A DNA stretch of 47,117 nt from Desulfuromonas sp. (GTDB lineage Bacteria > Desulfobacterota > Desulfuromonadia > Desulfuromonadales > UBA2294), in assembly GCA_002869615.1 (NCBI GenBank), contig PKUH01000014.1:1-47117 (forward strand), in the 5' to 3' direction. Shown here piece by piece: positions 27,878 to 40,167 of the stretch. The first letter of the stretch is position 1, and each line of letters begins with the position of its first letter. A program made the translations under genes and the position numbers. Under the pieces are notes generated by a model that ran no database searches, was not told where the DNA came from, and saw nothing but the letters and a program-made list of their open reading frames with translations.

Positions 27878-27928
27878 ACAAAAACCTCCGAAAATTGCGT
27901 TTCTGTACTACGAAAACGCCAGTCTGTT

Positions 27929-27937
27929 TGTCTGACA
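27929..27937. promoter_or_regulatory. Third TGTCTGACA copy, candidate RHH operator
   Basis: TGTCTGACA upstream of the RHH gene, with an extra half-site AGTCTG starting at 27921. The same motif occurs twice downstream of the operon (27089, 27109). Autoregulation is an inference. Confidence 0.4.
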
Positions 27938-28036
27938 CGCTAAACTATTGAAATCATTAGAGCGCCATATCGTAAGTTACTGAAATCCTTTAAAAGTAGT
28001 GATTCCCATAAATGGGACTTAGTTCGGGTGTTACTG

Positions 28037-28297
28037 TTACCCGAAGTAGGATTTCGGCACCTGGTCAAAAATCAGCTGACCGAGATCCGCGATCTCCTGG
28101 TCGGTGTAGCCGTAAAGTTTCAACTCCTCGATGAACAGATCCGCGATCAGTTCCAGGTTGTGATCCGGGATCGCTTCGTCACAGATCCTCTGATTGATCT
28201 TGCAGGATCGGTGTAGGGCATTCGAGTACCTGGTACTGAACTCCGGATCATCGAGGAGGTGATCCTGGTCTTTTGAAAGATCGACTTGTGTGTTCAT
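28037..28297 (-). CDS. Small acidic protein downstream of a structured leader
   Basis: 86-residue protein with no family recognised. It is acidic and largely helical (DLSKDQDHLLDDPEF, then DHNLELIADLFIEELKLYG and DQEIADLGQLIFDQVP). Two cysteines (SCKINQRIC) lie close together. The ATG at 28297 has GAAAGGAAA directly upstream, and an inverted-repeat element ends just before that site. A longer start at 28363 would run into the element and is rejected. It is probably part of the mobile-type region with the RHH pair. Confidence 0.62.
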   Translation of the reverse strand: MNTQVDLSKDQDHLLDDPEFSTRYSNALHRSCKINQRICDEAIPDHNLELIADLFIEELKLYGYTDQEIADLGQLIFDQVPKSYFG

Positions 28298-28313
28298 GTT
28301 TTTCCTTTCGTTG

Positions 28314-28439
28314 ATCAATCCACAGTCAGACGCTCGCAGGGCGTACCGGGAGCAGCAGGGCATGCGGCCCGTATTCGCCGCCTGCCGCTCCCGGTACTGC
28401 GCGCTAACGGCCAGAGGCCGTCACTGCCTGTGGATTGAT
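28314..28439 (-). ncRNA. Cloverleaf-like inverted-repeat element (leader of the 86-residue gene)
   Basis: The outer stem pairs ATCAATCCACAG (28314-28325) with CTGTGGATTGAT (28428-28439), continued after one mismatch by CAG/CTG. Inside are three hairpins: ACGC/GCGT (28330-28344), a long central stem ACCGGGAGC/GCTCCCGGT (28345-28353 with 28387-28395) extended by GCAGG/CCTGC, and ACGGCC/GGCCGT (28407-28421). All are seen directly in the sequence. Whether it acts as RNA, as single-stranded DNA or as a recombination site is not known. Strand is given for the downstream gene. Confidence 0.5.
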
Positions 28440-28440
28440 T

Positions 28441-29069
28441 TCTGATTATGTACTCTCTCTACACATAACGTCGCATAAGATATATTATGTAAACTAATAA
28501 GTTATAGAAAGCATCACAGAAAGGTGAAGATGAGTTGGCGGGGATAGCCTATTAATTTAGTGGGCAATTTGACAGTGAAATGTCGATATCGCCTATCGGA
28601 TGAAAACGATACCAAAAAGGCCTATACCAAACCCTTGCCCAGGTCAAGAAAACCGCTTAGAAGGCAAATTTCGCAGCCTATTATTTGCGCAAAACCCTAT
28701 AATTTCAATCATTTATAAATTTTATACCGAGAACAGGATATGTCAAAAATAACGGCTGCATCATTCGTAGCGAAGCGACCCTGGCAGAATTTTCGTTCTA
28801 TTGTTCATTTCGAATCCATACGAAAGCCGTTCCGGATTATTGATCGCACCCAGTATATGGATAATAACGGCAATCCATTGGCGTAGCTGACACTTTGTCA
28901 TCAAATGCGATCATAGTGAACAAGTAAACGCCTTTCAGGGAATCGAAATTTGCTGGACAGGATTGACAAAACAGGCGAGGCAGGGAATTCAGCCGGAACA
29001 GACCTGCACAGGCTAATCACCGAAACGGAACCTCCCTCCCCCTCTTTTCACTCTGCGCCCTCTTCTGAG
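28441..29069. other. Gap of about 630 nt with no clear gene
   Basis: AT-rich and without convincing coding signal. ATTATGT occurs at 28445-28451 and 28484-28490 with the inverse ACATAA at 28463-28468, a possible operator upstream of the structured element. One short open frame is listed separately. recG ends at the right edge. Confidence 0.5.
28740..28886 (+). CDS. Possible small ORF, 48 codons
   Basis: Open from ATG 28740 to TAG 28884-28886. The product has mixed hydrophilic composition (ends in DRTQYMDNNGNPLA) and no recognised domain. AGGAT abuts the ATG, too close for an efficient site. It may be a gene remnant or chance. It contains the 10-nt TTCGAATCCA also found in the tRNA-Pro T arm. 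Confidence 0.2.
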   Translation: MSKITAASFVAKRPWQNFRSIVHFESIRKPFRIIDRTQYMDNNGNPLA

Positions 29070-31163
29070 TCAGCCGATATTCGCCAGCTCAAGACGCGAC
29101 CCCCAGCGCTGCTTCAGGGTATGACGCAGCGCTTCGTACCTTTCTGAGGTCAGAAAATCGGGACGGTTTGCATACTCAAAAGCATCTTCTCGCGCTTCTT
29201 CAAGGATGCGGCTGTCGCGCAACAGATTGGCAATCCGGAAATCAGGAACTCCAGACTGTCTGGTGCCGAGGAATTCCCCCGGGCCGCGCATCTCAAGGTC
29301 AACTTCGGCAATCTTGAAACCGTCATTCGTTTCACACATGGTTTGCAGACGCCGCAGGCCATCATCGGAACATTGCAGGCTACGCATCAAGATACATTCG
29401 GAAATACCGGCGCCACGTCCGACCCGGCCGCGCAATTGGTGCAGTTGGGACAATCCGAATCGCTCAGCATGTTCAATCATCATGATCGTTGCCCTGGGCA
29501 CATCAACCCCGACCTCGATGACCGTTGTCGTGACCAGAACATCCAGTTGACCGTTCTTGAATGAAGTCATCACCGATTCTTTTTCATCAGACTTCATTTG
29601 CCCATGCAGCAGGCCAACCGTTAGATCACTGAAAACCCCTTCCTGCAGCTGACGATGAGCTTCACAGGCAGCAAGCAGGTCCGATTTTTCACTCTCTTCG
29701 ACCAGTGGGTATACGATATAAGCCTGGAATCCCGAATCAACCTGTTCGCGAATCTTTCGATAGGCCCGATCCCGGTTACTGTCTCCAATCATCGTAGTTT
29801 TTACCGGAGTCCTGCCGGGCGGCATCTGATCAATAACCGAAAGCGCAAGATCACCAAATACCGTCATCGCCAGTGTTCTCGGAATCGGAGTGGCCGTCAT
29901 CACCAGGATATGCGGGTTGATCCCCTTTTTTTTGAGAACGGCCCGCTGTTTTACACCGAAACGATGCTGTTCATCTACAATTCCGAGTCCGAGACGCTTG
30001 AATTCGACACCTTCCTGCAAAACGGCATGGGTGCCAACGACCATATCGATACGCCCTTCCTTTATTGCCTGTAGCGTCTCATTCTTGTTTTTTGCTGTCA
30101 TCGATCCGGTCAACCGGGCAATCTTGAGCCCTAATTGCTCAAACCATGGCACAAAGTTCAGGTAATGCTGCTCAGCGAGGATCTCGGTCGGAGCGACAAC
30201 CGCAACCTGGCAATCGTTCTCGATCGCGACGAGAGCGGTCATCAGGGCAACCAGGGTCTTACCACACCCGACATCGCCCTGAACCATCCTGTTCATCGGG
30301 TGCGGTTGCATCAGATCCTTTTTTATTTCGCCGAGAACACGTCGCTGGGCATCGGTCATCGCAAACGGCAGCATCTCGACGAGAGGACGGGTGTAGGTGT
30401 GATTGACCTCAAACGGAATTCCGGGCTCGATAATCACACCGCGTCTTTTCAGGGCCATCCCGAGTTCAAGAAAAAAAAATTCATCGTAAACAAGAGAGCG
30501 CAGCCCAGCATCTAGTCCGCGTTCGAGCTGATCAATGGCTGTGTCGTTTGCCGGCCAATGAACTGAATGAATCGCCTTCTCGATTGGAATGAGATTGCGT
30601 TTTTTGAGCAGTTCTTGCGGCAGATCGGTTTTGATCGTTCCCGCGAAGCGTTCAACAGCATCCTTCCATATCTTTCTTGCCGTCTTCTGGTGCAGACCTT
30701 CGGTCAATGGATAGACCGGAAGGATCCGGCCATAATTTAATGAATTACTTGAAAGGTGGGATTCAAAGGTCTCATTTTCACGTAAGATTTCAACGTCAGG
30801 ATGATGCACTTCGCGGACAGCACCATAACGTTTCACCTCACCAATAAAAAACGCCTTACGGCCGACCGTAAAGCGTTGCTTCATCCATTGTTTTTTGTAA
30901 CGGAACCACTTTAAAGAGATTTGGCCGGAACCATCACCGACAACAACCTCGTAAATACCGCGCCGGGACCGTTTTGTTACCGTTTCTCCGGCAACAAGAA
31001 TTTCTCCGGCAAAAACCTCCTGAACTCCATCCCTGAGTTGCGAGATCTTCCTGATTTCGCGGCGATCCTCGTATCGATGCGGCAGACGATAGAGAAGATC
31101 CTCTACCGTTTCAAGACCCATTTTATTTAATCGCTGCAAGACAGCAGGACCGACACCACTCAA
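29070..31163 (-). CDS. recG: ATP-dependent DNA helicase RecG
   Basis: Branch-migration helicase that rescues stalled forks and processes Holliday junctions. N-terminal wedge/OB domain (GVGPAVLQRLNKMG, VFAGEIL), then SF2 motifs: Walker A GDVGCGKT (about 295-302), DEQH (VDEQHRFGVKQR), MTATPIPRTLA, and the C-terminal QLRGRVGRG. The start is uncertain. TTG at 31163 gives 697 residues but no clear ribosome binding site. The frame stays open upstream, and a CTG at 31205 has GGAGGG at 7-nt spacing and would add 14 residues (ENNRDNSAVLLTG). It follows greA and the DUF1858 gene on the same strand. Confidence 0.93.
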   Translation of the reverse strand: MSGVGPAVLQRLNKMGLETVEDLLYRLPHRYEDRREIRKISQLRDGVQEVFAGEILVAGETVTKRSRRGIYEVVVGDGSGQISLKWFRYKKQWMKQRFTVGRKAFFIGEVKRYGAVREVHHPDVEILRENETFESHLSSNSLNYGRILPVYPLTEGLHQKTARKIWKDAVERFAGTIKTDLPQELLKKRNLIPIEKAIHSVHWPANDTAIDQLERGLDAGLRSLVYDEFFFLELGMALKRRGVIIEPGIPFEVNHTYTRPLVEMLPFAMTDAQRRVLGEIKKDLMQPHPMNRMVQGDVGCGKTLVALMTALVAIENDCQVAVVAPTEILAEQHYLNFVPWFEQLGLKIARLTGSMTAKNKNETLQAIKEGRIDMVVGTHAVLQEGVEFKRLGLGIVDEQHRFGVKQRAVLKKKGINPHILVMTATPIPRTLAMTVFGDLALSVIDQMPPGRTPVKTTMIGDSNRDRAYRKIREQVDSGFQAYIVYPLVEESEKSDLLAACEAHRQLQEGVFSDLTVGLLHGQMKSDEKESVMTSFKNGQLDVLVTTTVIEVGVDVPRATIMMIEHAERFGLSQLHQLRGRVGRGAGISECILMRSLQCSDDGLRRLQTMCETNDGFKIAEVDLEMRGPGEFLGTRQSGVPDFRIANLLRDSRILEEAREDAFEYANRPDFLTSERYEALRHTLKQRWGSRLELANIG

Positions 31164-31221
31164 TCCGGTCAGCAGAACTGCTGAATTGTCACGATTATTT
31201 TCCAGGACCAGGCCCTCCGCG

Positions 31222-31428
31222 TTATTTCAGGAAGTTTTTCACTTCTCTGAGGAGCTCTTCCGGATCGAGTCCATGCGCGATTGCCCCTTTTTCAATGGTT
31301 TCGTGTTCGACACCACCGCAACCGAGGCATCCAAGATTGAATCGATCTTTCAGGAATTTCCCGAGCTGCTGATCCTTTTTGAGCAATTGCCCCAATGTTG
31401 TTTCAAGATTGATTGATTTACTGGTCAT
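31222..31428 (-). CDS. DUF1858-domain protein
   Basis: 68-residue protein of the DUF1858 fold, also found at the N terminus of hybrid redox proteins and ScdA-like proteins. Conserved features are LGKFLKDRFNLGCLGCGG and AHGLDPEELL. The C-x-x-C pair may bind a metal or act in redox. The ATG at 31428 is chosen. A GTG at 31437, overlapping the greA stop, would add three residues. Partner or substrate is unknown. It lies between greA and recG on one transcript. Confidence 0.82.
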   Translation of the reverse strand: MTSKSINLETTLGQLLKKDQQLGKFLKDRFNLGCLGCGGVEHETIEKGAIAHGLDPEELLREVKNFLK

Positions 31429-31433
31429 GTTTT

Positions 31434-31910
31434 TCACTCATAGATAACATCGGTCACTTCGTATACTTTAACACCTGAAGGGACCCGAATTTTAACTTCA
31501 TCATCAACGAAATGTCCGATCAGAGCCTTTCCGACCGGGGATGTCACCGATATTTTTCCGAGCTTGATGTTGGCCTCATCCTCTCCGACTATCTGGTATG
31601 TTACCTCGTTTTCGGTATCGACATCAAAAAGAGTTACCTTGGCGCCAAAAACTATTTTTTCCGTATCGAGTTCTGACGGATCGATAACCTGGGCCCGGGC
31701 AATCTTGTCGTTGATCTCCTGAATCCGCCCCTCAATCATCCCCTGACGTTCTTTGGCGGCATCATACTCAGCATTTTCCGAAAGATCACCGTGACCACGG
31801 GCCTCGGCTATATCGGCCACGACCTTGGGCCTTTCGACGCGAATAAGGTTTTTCAGCTCCTGCTGAAGGCTCTGATAACCTGTGGGAGTCATCGGTACCT
31901 GATTTGACAT
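31434..31910 (-). CDS. greA: Transcript cleavage factor GreA
   Basis: Binds RNA polymerase in the secondary channel and stimulates cleavage of backtracked RNA. 158 residues, the standard length. The N-terminal coiled coil carries ARGHGDLSENAEYDAAKERQ, with the acidic tip (DLSENAEYD) needed for cleavage. The C-terminal globular domain has SPVGKALIGHFVDDE. ATG 31910 has AAGGAA 9 nt upstream. A longer frame to 32027 runs through the carB terminator and is rejected. Confidence 0.96.
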   Translation of the reverse strand: MSNQVPMTPTGYQSLQQELKNLIRVERPKVVADIAEARGHGDLSENAEYDAAKERQGMIEGRIQEINDKIARAQVIDPSELDTEKIVFGAKVTLFDVDTENEVTYQIVGEDEANIKLGKISVTSPVGKALIGHFVDDEVKIRVPSGVKVYEVTDVIYE

Positions 31911-31929
31911 GAGTTTAGTTCCTTTGCAA

Positions 31930-31961
31930 TAAAATGACCGGGCGGGGTAAACCCCGCCCGG
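31930..31961 (-). terminator. Terminator after carB
   Basis: Perfect 11-bp GC-rich stem CCGGGCGGGGT (31938-31948) and ACCCCGCCCGG (31951-31961). On the minus strand it is followed by a T-rich TCATTTTAT. It lies between carB and greA, so greA may depend on readthrough or on a promoter inside carB. Confidence 0.75.
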
Positions 31962-31986
31962 CTGTAAACAAGTCTGTATGTCGTGC

Positions 31987-35244
<3,258 letters not shown>

Positions 35245-35264
35245 CAGTTTTCCAATTCATGCAG

Positions 35265-36392
35265 TTAAACGTTTTTTTTGAAATTATCCATCAAATCAAT
35301 AAAACGACCAAACAGGTAACGGGCATCGTGCGGGCCCGGAGAAGCTTCGGGGTGATATTGTACCGAGAATGCCGGCAAGTTATTGTGACAGATCCCCTCA
35401 ACGGTAAAGTCATTGAGATTTATATGGCCGACCTCGGCCAGGCCTTTGATTGAATCTGAATCAACGGCAAAGCCGTGATTCTGTGAAGTAATCTCGACAT
35501 TGTGGCCGTCCCCTCTCCGGACCGGTTGATTACCGCCACGATGACCGAATTTCAACTTGTAGGTTTTGCCACCGAGAGCGATTGCCAGCAACTGATGGCC
35601 GAGGCAGATGCCGAACAGCGGAACTTTGCCAAGCAGTTGACGGATATTTTCCTGGGCATAAGTAATCGGTTCCGGATCGCCGGGACCGTTGCTTAAAAAG
35701 ACACCATCCGGGTTCATCGCCATAACTTCGTCGGCCGGAGTATCGGCCGGGACAACAGTGACATCACAGCCGTGATCAACCAGGTTGCGCAGGATGTTCC
35801 GCTTGATTCCGAAATCGTAGGCAACAACCCTGTACTTCGGATTTGCCGGCGCCGCCCGGTACCCTGACTCCAGATCCCAGGTCCCCTCGCTCCAGTGATA
35901 CGGCTCCTCACAGGTCACCTCCCGTACCAGGTCACGACCAACCAGGCCCGGTGCCAGACCGGCTTTGGCAACGAGGCTCTCCGGATCGAGATCAATCGTC
36001 GACAGAACCCCGACCTGGGCCCCTTTGGTTCGGATATGGCGAACCAGGGCCCGGGTATCGATCCCTTCAATCCCGATGATATTATTCTCCTTGAGATAAG
36101 AATCAAGAGTCATCTCCGAACGCCAGTTGCTCGGCGTCGAACAGGCTTCCTTGACGATAAAACCGGAGAGGAACGGTCGGCGGGATTCGACGTCTTCAGA
36201 ATTGATACCGTAATTACCGATCTTGGTATAGGTCATCGTGACTATTTCGCCACAATAAGATGGATCGGTCAGGATCTCCTGATAACCGGTCATGCTGGTA
36301 TTGAACACAACTTCCCCGGAAATCTCGCCGGTGGCGCCGATTGAGCGGCCTTTGAAAACGCGGCCATCGGCCAGGGCCAGTAAGGCTTGCAT
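35265..36392 (-). CDS. carA: Carbamoyl-phosphate synthase, small subunit
   Basis: Glutaminase subunit, 375 residues. The N-terminal domain starts [17 protein letters not shown]. The class I amidotransferase domain has the nucleophile in [15 protein letters not shown] and the His-Glu pair in [20 protein letters not shown] precedes the ATG. It lies 19 nt downstream of pyrC and just upstream of carB, both on the minus strand. Confidence 0.97.
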   Translation of the reverse strand: MQALLALADGRVFKGRSIGATGEISGEVVFNTSMTGYQEILTDPSYCGEIVTMTYTKIGNYGINSEDVESRRPFLSGFIVKEACSTPSNWRSEMTLDSYLKENNIIGIEGIDTRALVRHIRTKGAQVGVLSTIDLDPESLVAKAGLAPGLVGRDLVREVTCEEPYHWSEGTWDLESGYRAAPANPKYRVVAYDFGIKRNILRNLVDHGCDVTVVPADTPADEVMAMNPDGVFLSNGPGDPEPITYAQENIRQLLGKVPLFGICLGHQLLAIALGGKTYKLKFGHRGGNQPVRRGDGHNVEITSQNHGFAVDSDSIKGLAEVGHINLNDFTVEGICHNNLPAFSVQYHPEASPGPHDARYLFGRFIDLMDNFKKNV

Positions 36393-36411
36393 ATACGTGA
36401 TACTCCTTTAA

Positions 36412-37686
36412 CTAGTCTCTTGCGTAAACAGTTTTTCCGGCCAGAATTGTCCGGACCGCAGCACCCTTCATGATCCATTCATCAAAAGGTGTGTTCTTGC
36501 TTTTTGAAACCAGATCCTGGGCCGAAACAGTCCATTCGAGTTCAGGATCAATAATCGTGATATCCGCCGTTGCACCGACCGACAGTGTCCCGCGCGCAAT
36601 ACCGAGAGCATCACAGGGACCATTGGTCAGCTTGGCTATGGCGGCGCTGAGATCGAGAACACCATCGGTCACCAGCTGCAGGGTTAACGGCAGGGCTGTT
36701 TCAAGACCGACAATACCGTTCATGGCGATGGCAAATTCAACATTCTTCTCGTCAATATGATGCGGCGCATGATCGGTTGCAATTGCGTCAATCGTGCCGT
36801 CCGCCAGTCCGGCCCGAACGGCATCCATGTCATCGGAACTGCGCAATGGCGGATTCATCTTGGCGTTGGTATTGTATCCGCGGACCGCTTCATCGGTCAG
36901 CGAAAAATGGTGCGGAGTCGCCTCGGTAGTCACGCGAACCCCTCTCTTTTTGGCCTGACGCACGATTTCAACCGCACCCCGGGTCGAGATATGGGCGATA
37001 TGGAGGCGGCCACCGGTAAATTCGGCAAGCATGACATCACGGGCAACCATGGCATCTTCAGCGACCCATGGAATCCCCTTGAGTCCGAGCTCTGCGGCCA
37101 CCGGGCCGTCATTCATCACACCGCCCGCGACGATACTCAGATCTTCGGCGTGAGAAACAATCGCCGCGTTGAACGGCTTGGCATACTCGAGTGCCCGGCG
37201 CATGATTTCACCATCGCTGACCGGGCCGCCGTCATCAGAAAATGCGACACACCCTTCTGCCTTGAGTTCCCCCATTTCCGAAAGAGTCTCACCCTTGGAG
37301 CCCTTGGTAATCGTTCCGACCGGAAAGACATTGGCCGAACCCTGATTTGCAGCTTTATCAAGGATATAGGTAACGACCGCCTTGTTGTCGATCACCGGCT
37401 TGGTGTTCGGCATACAGGCGATAGAAGTAAAACCGCCGGCTGCTGCCGATGCGGTTCCGGAAACGATATCTTCCTTGTACTCGAGACCCGGATCACGCAA
37501 ATGGACGTGGATATCGACCAGGCCCGGCGTCACCAGCAGTCCCCCGGCATCTATCGTTTCATCGGATTTTGCCTTCAGTGATTTACCAACTTCGGCAATC
37601 TTGCCATCCTTGACCAGGATATCAAGGGTATCGTCTATGTTGTTGGCGGGATCAATGACCCGTCCGTTCTGAATCAGCATATTCAT
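36412..37686 (-). CDS. pyrC: Dihydroorotase
   Basis: Cyclises carbamoyl aspartate to dihydroorotate. 424 residues, type I/class I size. Zinc motif HVHLRDPG near the N terminus, then [12 protein letters not shown] and IATDHAPHH with the catalytic Asp. The ATG at 37686 has GGAGAG about 5 nt upstream; 37680 (MLIQNG) is also possible and removes two residues. It is the third gene of the pyr unit. Confidence 0.95.
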   Translation of the reverse strand: MNMLIQNGRVIDPANNIDDTLDILVKDGKIAEVGKSLKAKSDETIDAGGLLVTPGLVDIHVHLRDPGLEYKEDIVSGTASAAAGGFTSIACMPNTKPVIDNKAVVTYILDKAANQGSANVFPVGTITKGSKGETLSEMGELKAEGCVAFSDDGGPVSDGEIMRRALEYAKPFNAAIVSHAEDLSIVAGGVMNDGPVAAELGLKGIPWVAEDAMVARDVMLAEFTGGRLHIAHISTRGAVEIVRQAKKRGVRVTTEATPHHFSLTDEAVRGYNTNAKMNPPLRSSDDMDAVRAGLADGTIDAIATDHAPHHIDEKNVEFAIAMNGIVGLETALPLTLQLVTDGVLDLSAAIAKLTNGPCDALGIARGTLSVGATADITIIDPELEWTVSAQDLVSKSKNTPFDEWIMKGAAVRTILAGKTVYARD

Positions 37687-37718
37687 AAGTCTCTCCATTT
37701 ACCTGAAATTATCCGATT

Positions 37719-38654
37719 TTATTCAACATCCATTTTTTCGGCGCCGCTCACCAGATACAAAAGTGCCATCCGAACGGCGACCCCGTTTTCAACCTGATCG
37801 AGAATGACGTTCTGCGGACCGTCGGCAACAGAGGTCGATATTTCAACACCCCGGTTCATCGGGCCGGGATGCATAACAATCGCATCATCCTTGGCCAGTT
37901 TCAGTTTTTCGGGATTGAGGCCGTAAAAACGGGAATATTCACGCAGGGTCGGCAACAGGGTGTTGGCCTGACGTTCCAGCTGAATCCGGAGCATCATCAC
38001 CACATCAACCCCGGTGATCGCATCTTCGATATTGTCGTAAATGATCGCCCCGTGTTTTTCGAAACCGACCGGAATCATCGTTCCCGGACCGGCCAACCGG
38101 ACTTCCATGCCGAGTTTGGTCATGGCAAACAGATTGGACCGGGCAACACGACTGTGAGCGATATCACCAATAATCGCAATCTTGAGCCCGTCAAATGCCC
38201 CTTTTGACTCCCTGATCGTCATCAGGTCGAGCAGCGCCTGACTCGGGTGCTCGTGCGTGCCATCACCGGCATTAACGATCGAACAATCAACCCGTTCGGC
38301 AAGGTAATGCGGCGCCCCGGAATGATTATGCCGCATCACGATAATATCGGGCGCCATCGCCTCGATGTTCCTGGCTGTATCTTCAAGGGTTTCCCCTTTA
38401 CTGACTGATGAGCCCGAGCTCGAAATATTGACCGTATCGGCGGAAAGACGCTTGCCGGCGATTTCAAAAGAAAGACGGGTCCGGGTGCTGTTTTCGAAGA
38501 AAGCATTGATGATGGTTTTGCCACGCAGGGTTGGAACCTTCTTGATGTCACGCTGGTTGATCTCCTTGAAACTCTCAGCCGTATCAAGGATAAGTTCAAT
38601 GTCTTCGCGGGAAAGGTCCCTGGTCCCGAGGATATGCTTGTGGCGGAATGACAT
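37719..38654 (-). CDS. pyrB: Aspartate carbamoyltransferase, catalytic subunit
   Basis: Condenses carbamoyl phosphate with aspartate, the committed step of pyrimidine synthesis. 311 residues. Carbamoyl-phosphate motif [13 protein letters not shown] (Ser56-Arg60), [11 protein letters not shown] and [12 protein letters not shown] are intact. The ATG at 38654 has GAGGAGG 7 nt upstream. A longer frame to 38810 overlaps pyrR and has no family match. No PyrI regulatory subunit is present, so feedback is probably through PyrR. Confidence 0.96.
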   Translation of the reverse strand: MSFRHKHILGTRDLSREDIELILDTAESFKEINQRDIKKVPTLRGKTIINAFFENSTRTRLSFEIAGKRLSADTVNISSSGSSVSKGETLEDTARNIEAMAPDIIVMRHNHSGAPHYLAERVDCSIVNAGDGTHEHPSQALLDLMTIRESKGAFDGLKIAIIGDIAHSRVARSNLFAMTKLGMEVRLAGPGTMIPVGFEKHGAIIYDNIEDAITGVDVVMMLRIQLERQANTLLPTLREYSRFYGLNPEKLKLAKDDAIVMHPGPMNRGVEISTSVADGPQNVILDQVENGVAVRMALLYLVSGAEKMDVE

Positions 38655-38673
38655 CGTTGACCTCCTCTGTTCC

Positions 38674-39210
38674 TTACTGTTTTTCCAGTCGGACTTCGAC
38701 CGGACAGTTATCGTCATCAAATTCGACCTGCACCTTTTCGTTGCGGGTGGTCGGGATGTTGCGGCCGGTGTAATCAGAACGGATCGGGAGCTCGCGGTGG
38801 CCGCGATCAATCAGAACCGCCAGCTGGATTGAACTCGGCCGGCCAAAATCCATTAACGCATCCATGGCAGCCCGGATCGTCCGGCCGGTAAAAAGCACAT
38901 CATCGACCAGCACAACCTTCTGTTCATCGAGGGCAAACGGGATATCGGTTTTCCCGACCGGCAAAGATCCCCTGGAACCGAGATCATCCCGATACATGGT
39001 GATATCGACAGCACCGATATTCAATTTCACTCCTTCGATTTCATTAATACGGATTGCAATCTGTTCTGCGAGATAGGCTCCACCGCTCCGGATCCCGACC
39101 AGAACCAGGGACTCGGTCCCCTTGTTGTTTTCAAGAATCTCATGAGCAATCCGGGTCAAAGCCCGCTTGACCCCGGCTTGATCAAGAATAACAGTATCCT
39201 TAACCGACAT
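38674..39210 (-). CDS. pyrR: Bifunctional pyr operon regulator/uracil phosphoribosyltransferase
   Basis: RNA-binding attenuator protein that senses UMP/UTP. It can also have uracil phosphoribosyltransferase activity. 178 residues. The PRPP-binding loop is [17 protein letters not shown] (99-115). [13 protein letters not shown] near the N terminus and the basic surface around HRELPIR fit the RNA-binding dimer. GGGGAGGA precedes the ATG. The leader just upstream contains its binding stem-loop and a terminator. Confidence 0.96.
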   Translation of the reverse strand: MSVKDTVILDQAGVKRALTRIAHEILENNKGTESLVLVGIRSGGAYLAEQIAIRINEIEGVKLNIGAVDITMYRDDLGSRGSLPVGKTDIPFALDEQKVVLVDDVLFTGRTIRAAMDALMDFGRPSSIQLAVLIDRGHRELPIRSDYTGRNIPTTRNEKVQVEFDDDNCPVEVRLEKQ

Positions 39211-39241
39211 CTGTATCCTCCCCGTTCTGATAATCAGGCAC

Positions 39242-39276
39242 AAAAAAATACCTTTTCGCACACGCGCAAAAAGGTA
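39242..39276 (-). terminator. Attenuator terminator in the pyr leader
   Basis: On the minus strand TACCTTTT and AAAAGGTA (within 39249-39276) form a stem with an inner CGC/GCG pair and a small bulge, followed by seven U. It lies about 32 nt before the pyrR ATG. Its left arm ACCTTTT can instead pair with AAAAGGT from the PyrR-loop stem, giving an antiterminator. Confidence 0.9.
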
Positions 39277-39315
39277 CTGTTATCATTTTCTGGTGAATCC
39301 GGATCATATTTACCA

Positions 39316-39348
39316 CCTTTTCTGACCTCTCTGGATCAGATTAAAAGG
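39316..39348 (-). promoter_or_regulatory. PyrR-binding RNA stem-loop (anti-antiterminator)
   Basis: The minus strand contains GATCCAGAGAGGTC, matching the PyrR recognition consensus ARUCCNGNGAGGYU. It is carried on a stem: CCTTTT, AA bulge and TCTGA pair with TCAGA and AAAAGG. Binding of PyrR with UMP would hold this stem and let the downstream terminator form. Confidence 0.9.
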
Positions 39349-39383
39349 ATTGGACCGTTAAAGGTCTAATTTCGATTTTGTGG

Positions 39384-39412
39384 AATATATCGTGTCAGCT
39401 TAATTCAGTCAA
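39384..39412 (-). promoter_or_regulatory. Promoter of the pyr operon
   Basis: Minus-strand TTGACT (39412-39407), 17-nt spacer and TATATT (39389-39384). It is placed upstream of the PyrR stem-loop, so transcripts would carry the full attenuator. The -35 lies 28 nt past the lepB stop. Confidence 0.78.
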
Positions 39413-39439
39413 TACCAGATTTCGTGTTTTCATGAAAAA

Positions 39440-40162
39440 TCACTCGATCAACTGACCGATCCGTTTCCAGCGAACATTGGTGTCTCGATTGTCCCACGAC
39501 CAGTACTTGATAAAAGCGAGCCCCTTGATATTGTCGCGCGGAACAAAACCCCAGAAACGACTGTCGCGGGAGTTATCCCGATTATCACCGAGGACAAAAT
39601 AGCGGTCGGCCGGCACGGTCACTTCGTTCATGCAGTCGCGAACGCGTTCGGACGCCGATCGGGTCCAGCTGCCGATGTCACTGCATCCCGGGATGAGATA
39701 AGGAGACTTGTGAACTTCCTGATCAATCCGGTAAGGCTCACCATTGACAAATACCTGTTTGTCCCTGATCGAAACCGTGTCGCCCGGAACACCAACGATT
39801 CGCTTGATAAAATCCTTACGGGTAAAGTAATTCAGATCCTTATTGACCGTATCAACCGGCCATTCAAAAACGATAACATCACCGCGTTGCGGGTTGCGGA
39901 CGGGAAAATAGCGTTAGTTACCGACAAAGGGGATCTGGGTTCCGTATATGAATTTATTAACAAGCAGGTGATCGCCAACCAGCAGCGTATCCTCCATCGA
40001 ACCTGACGGAATCTTGAATGCCTGGATCACAAAAGAGCGGATAATCAAGGCCAGGATACCGGCAACGATAATCGCCTCGGACCATTCCCGGTACCAGGGC
40101 TTTTTCGGACGCCCCTTCTTGTCCAATTCTATTTTCTGTGTTCTTTCATGGTCTTTTGACAT
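39440..40162 (-). pseudogene. lepB: Signal peptidase I, interrupted by in-frame TAA
   Basis: The reading frame runs from ATG 40162 to the stop at 39440 (240 codons) and encodes an ordinary LepB, except that codon 83 is TAA (39916-39914). Before it are the membrane anchor ([16 protein letters not shown]) and the catalytic Ser55 in PSGSMEDTL. After it are GDVIVFEWP, the catalytic Lys120 in KDFIKRIVGVPGD and the box LGDNRDNSRDSRFWG. No frameshift is needed and nothing else is missing, so this is one nonsense change (one base from a sense codon) or a sequence error. As written, neither fragment can be active. It starts 5 nt after lepA. Confidence 0.88.
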
Positions 40163-40167
40163 TAACC

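Noticed and set aside
39914-39916. Recoding (selenocysteine or pyrrolysine) at the lepB stop
   Set aside because: The codon is TAA, while Sec uses TGA and Pyl uses TAG, and LepB does not use these residues here.
39710-40006. 98-codon plus-strand frame across the lepB stop region
   Set aside because: Antisense to lepB coding sequence; the minus strand clearly encodes LepB on both sides of the stop.
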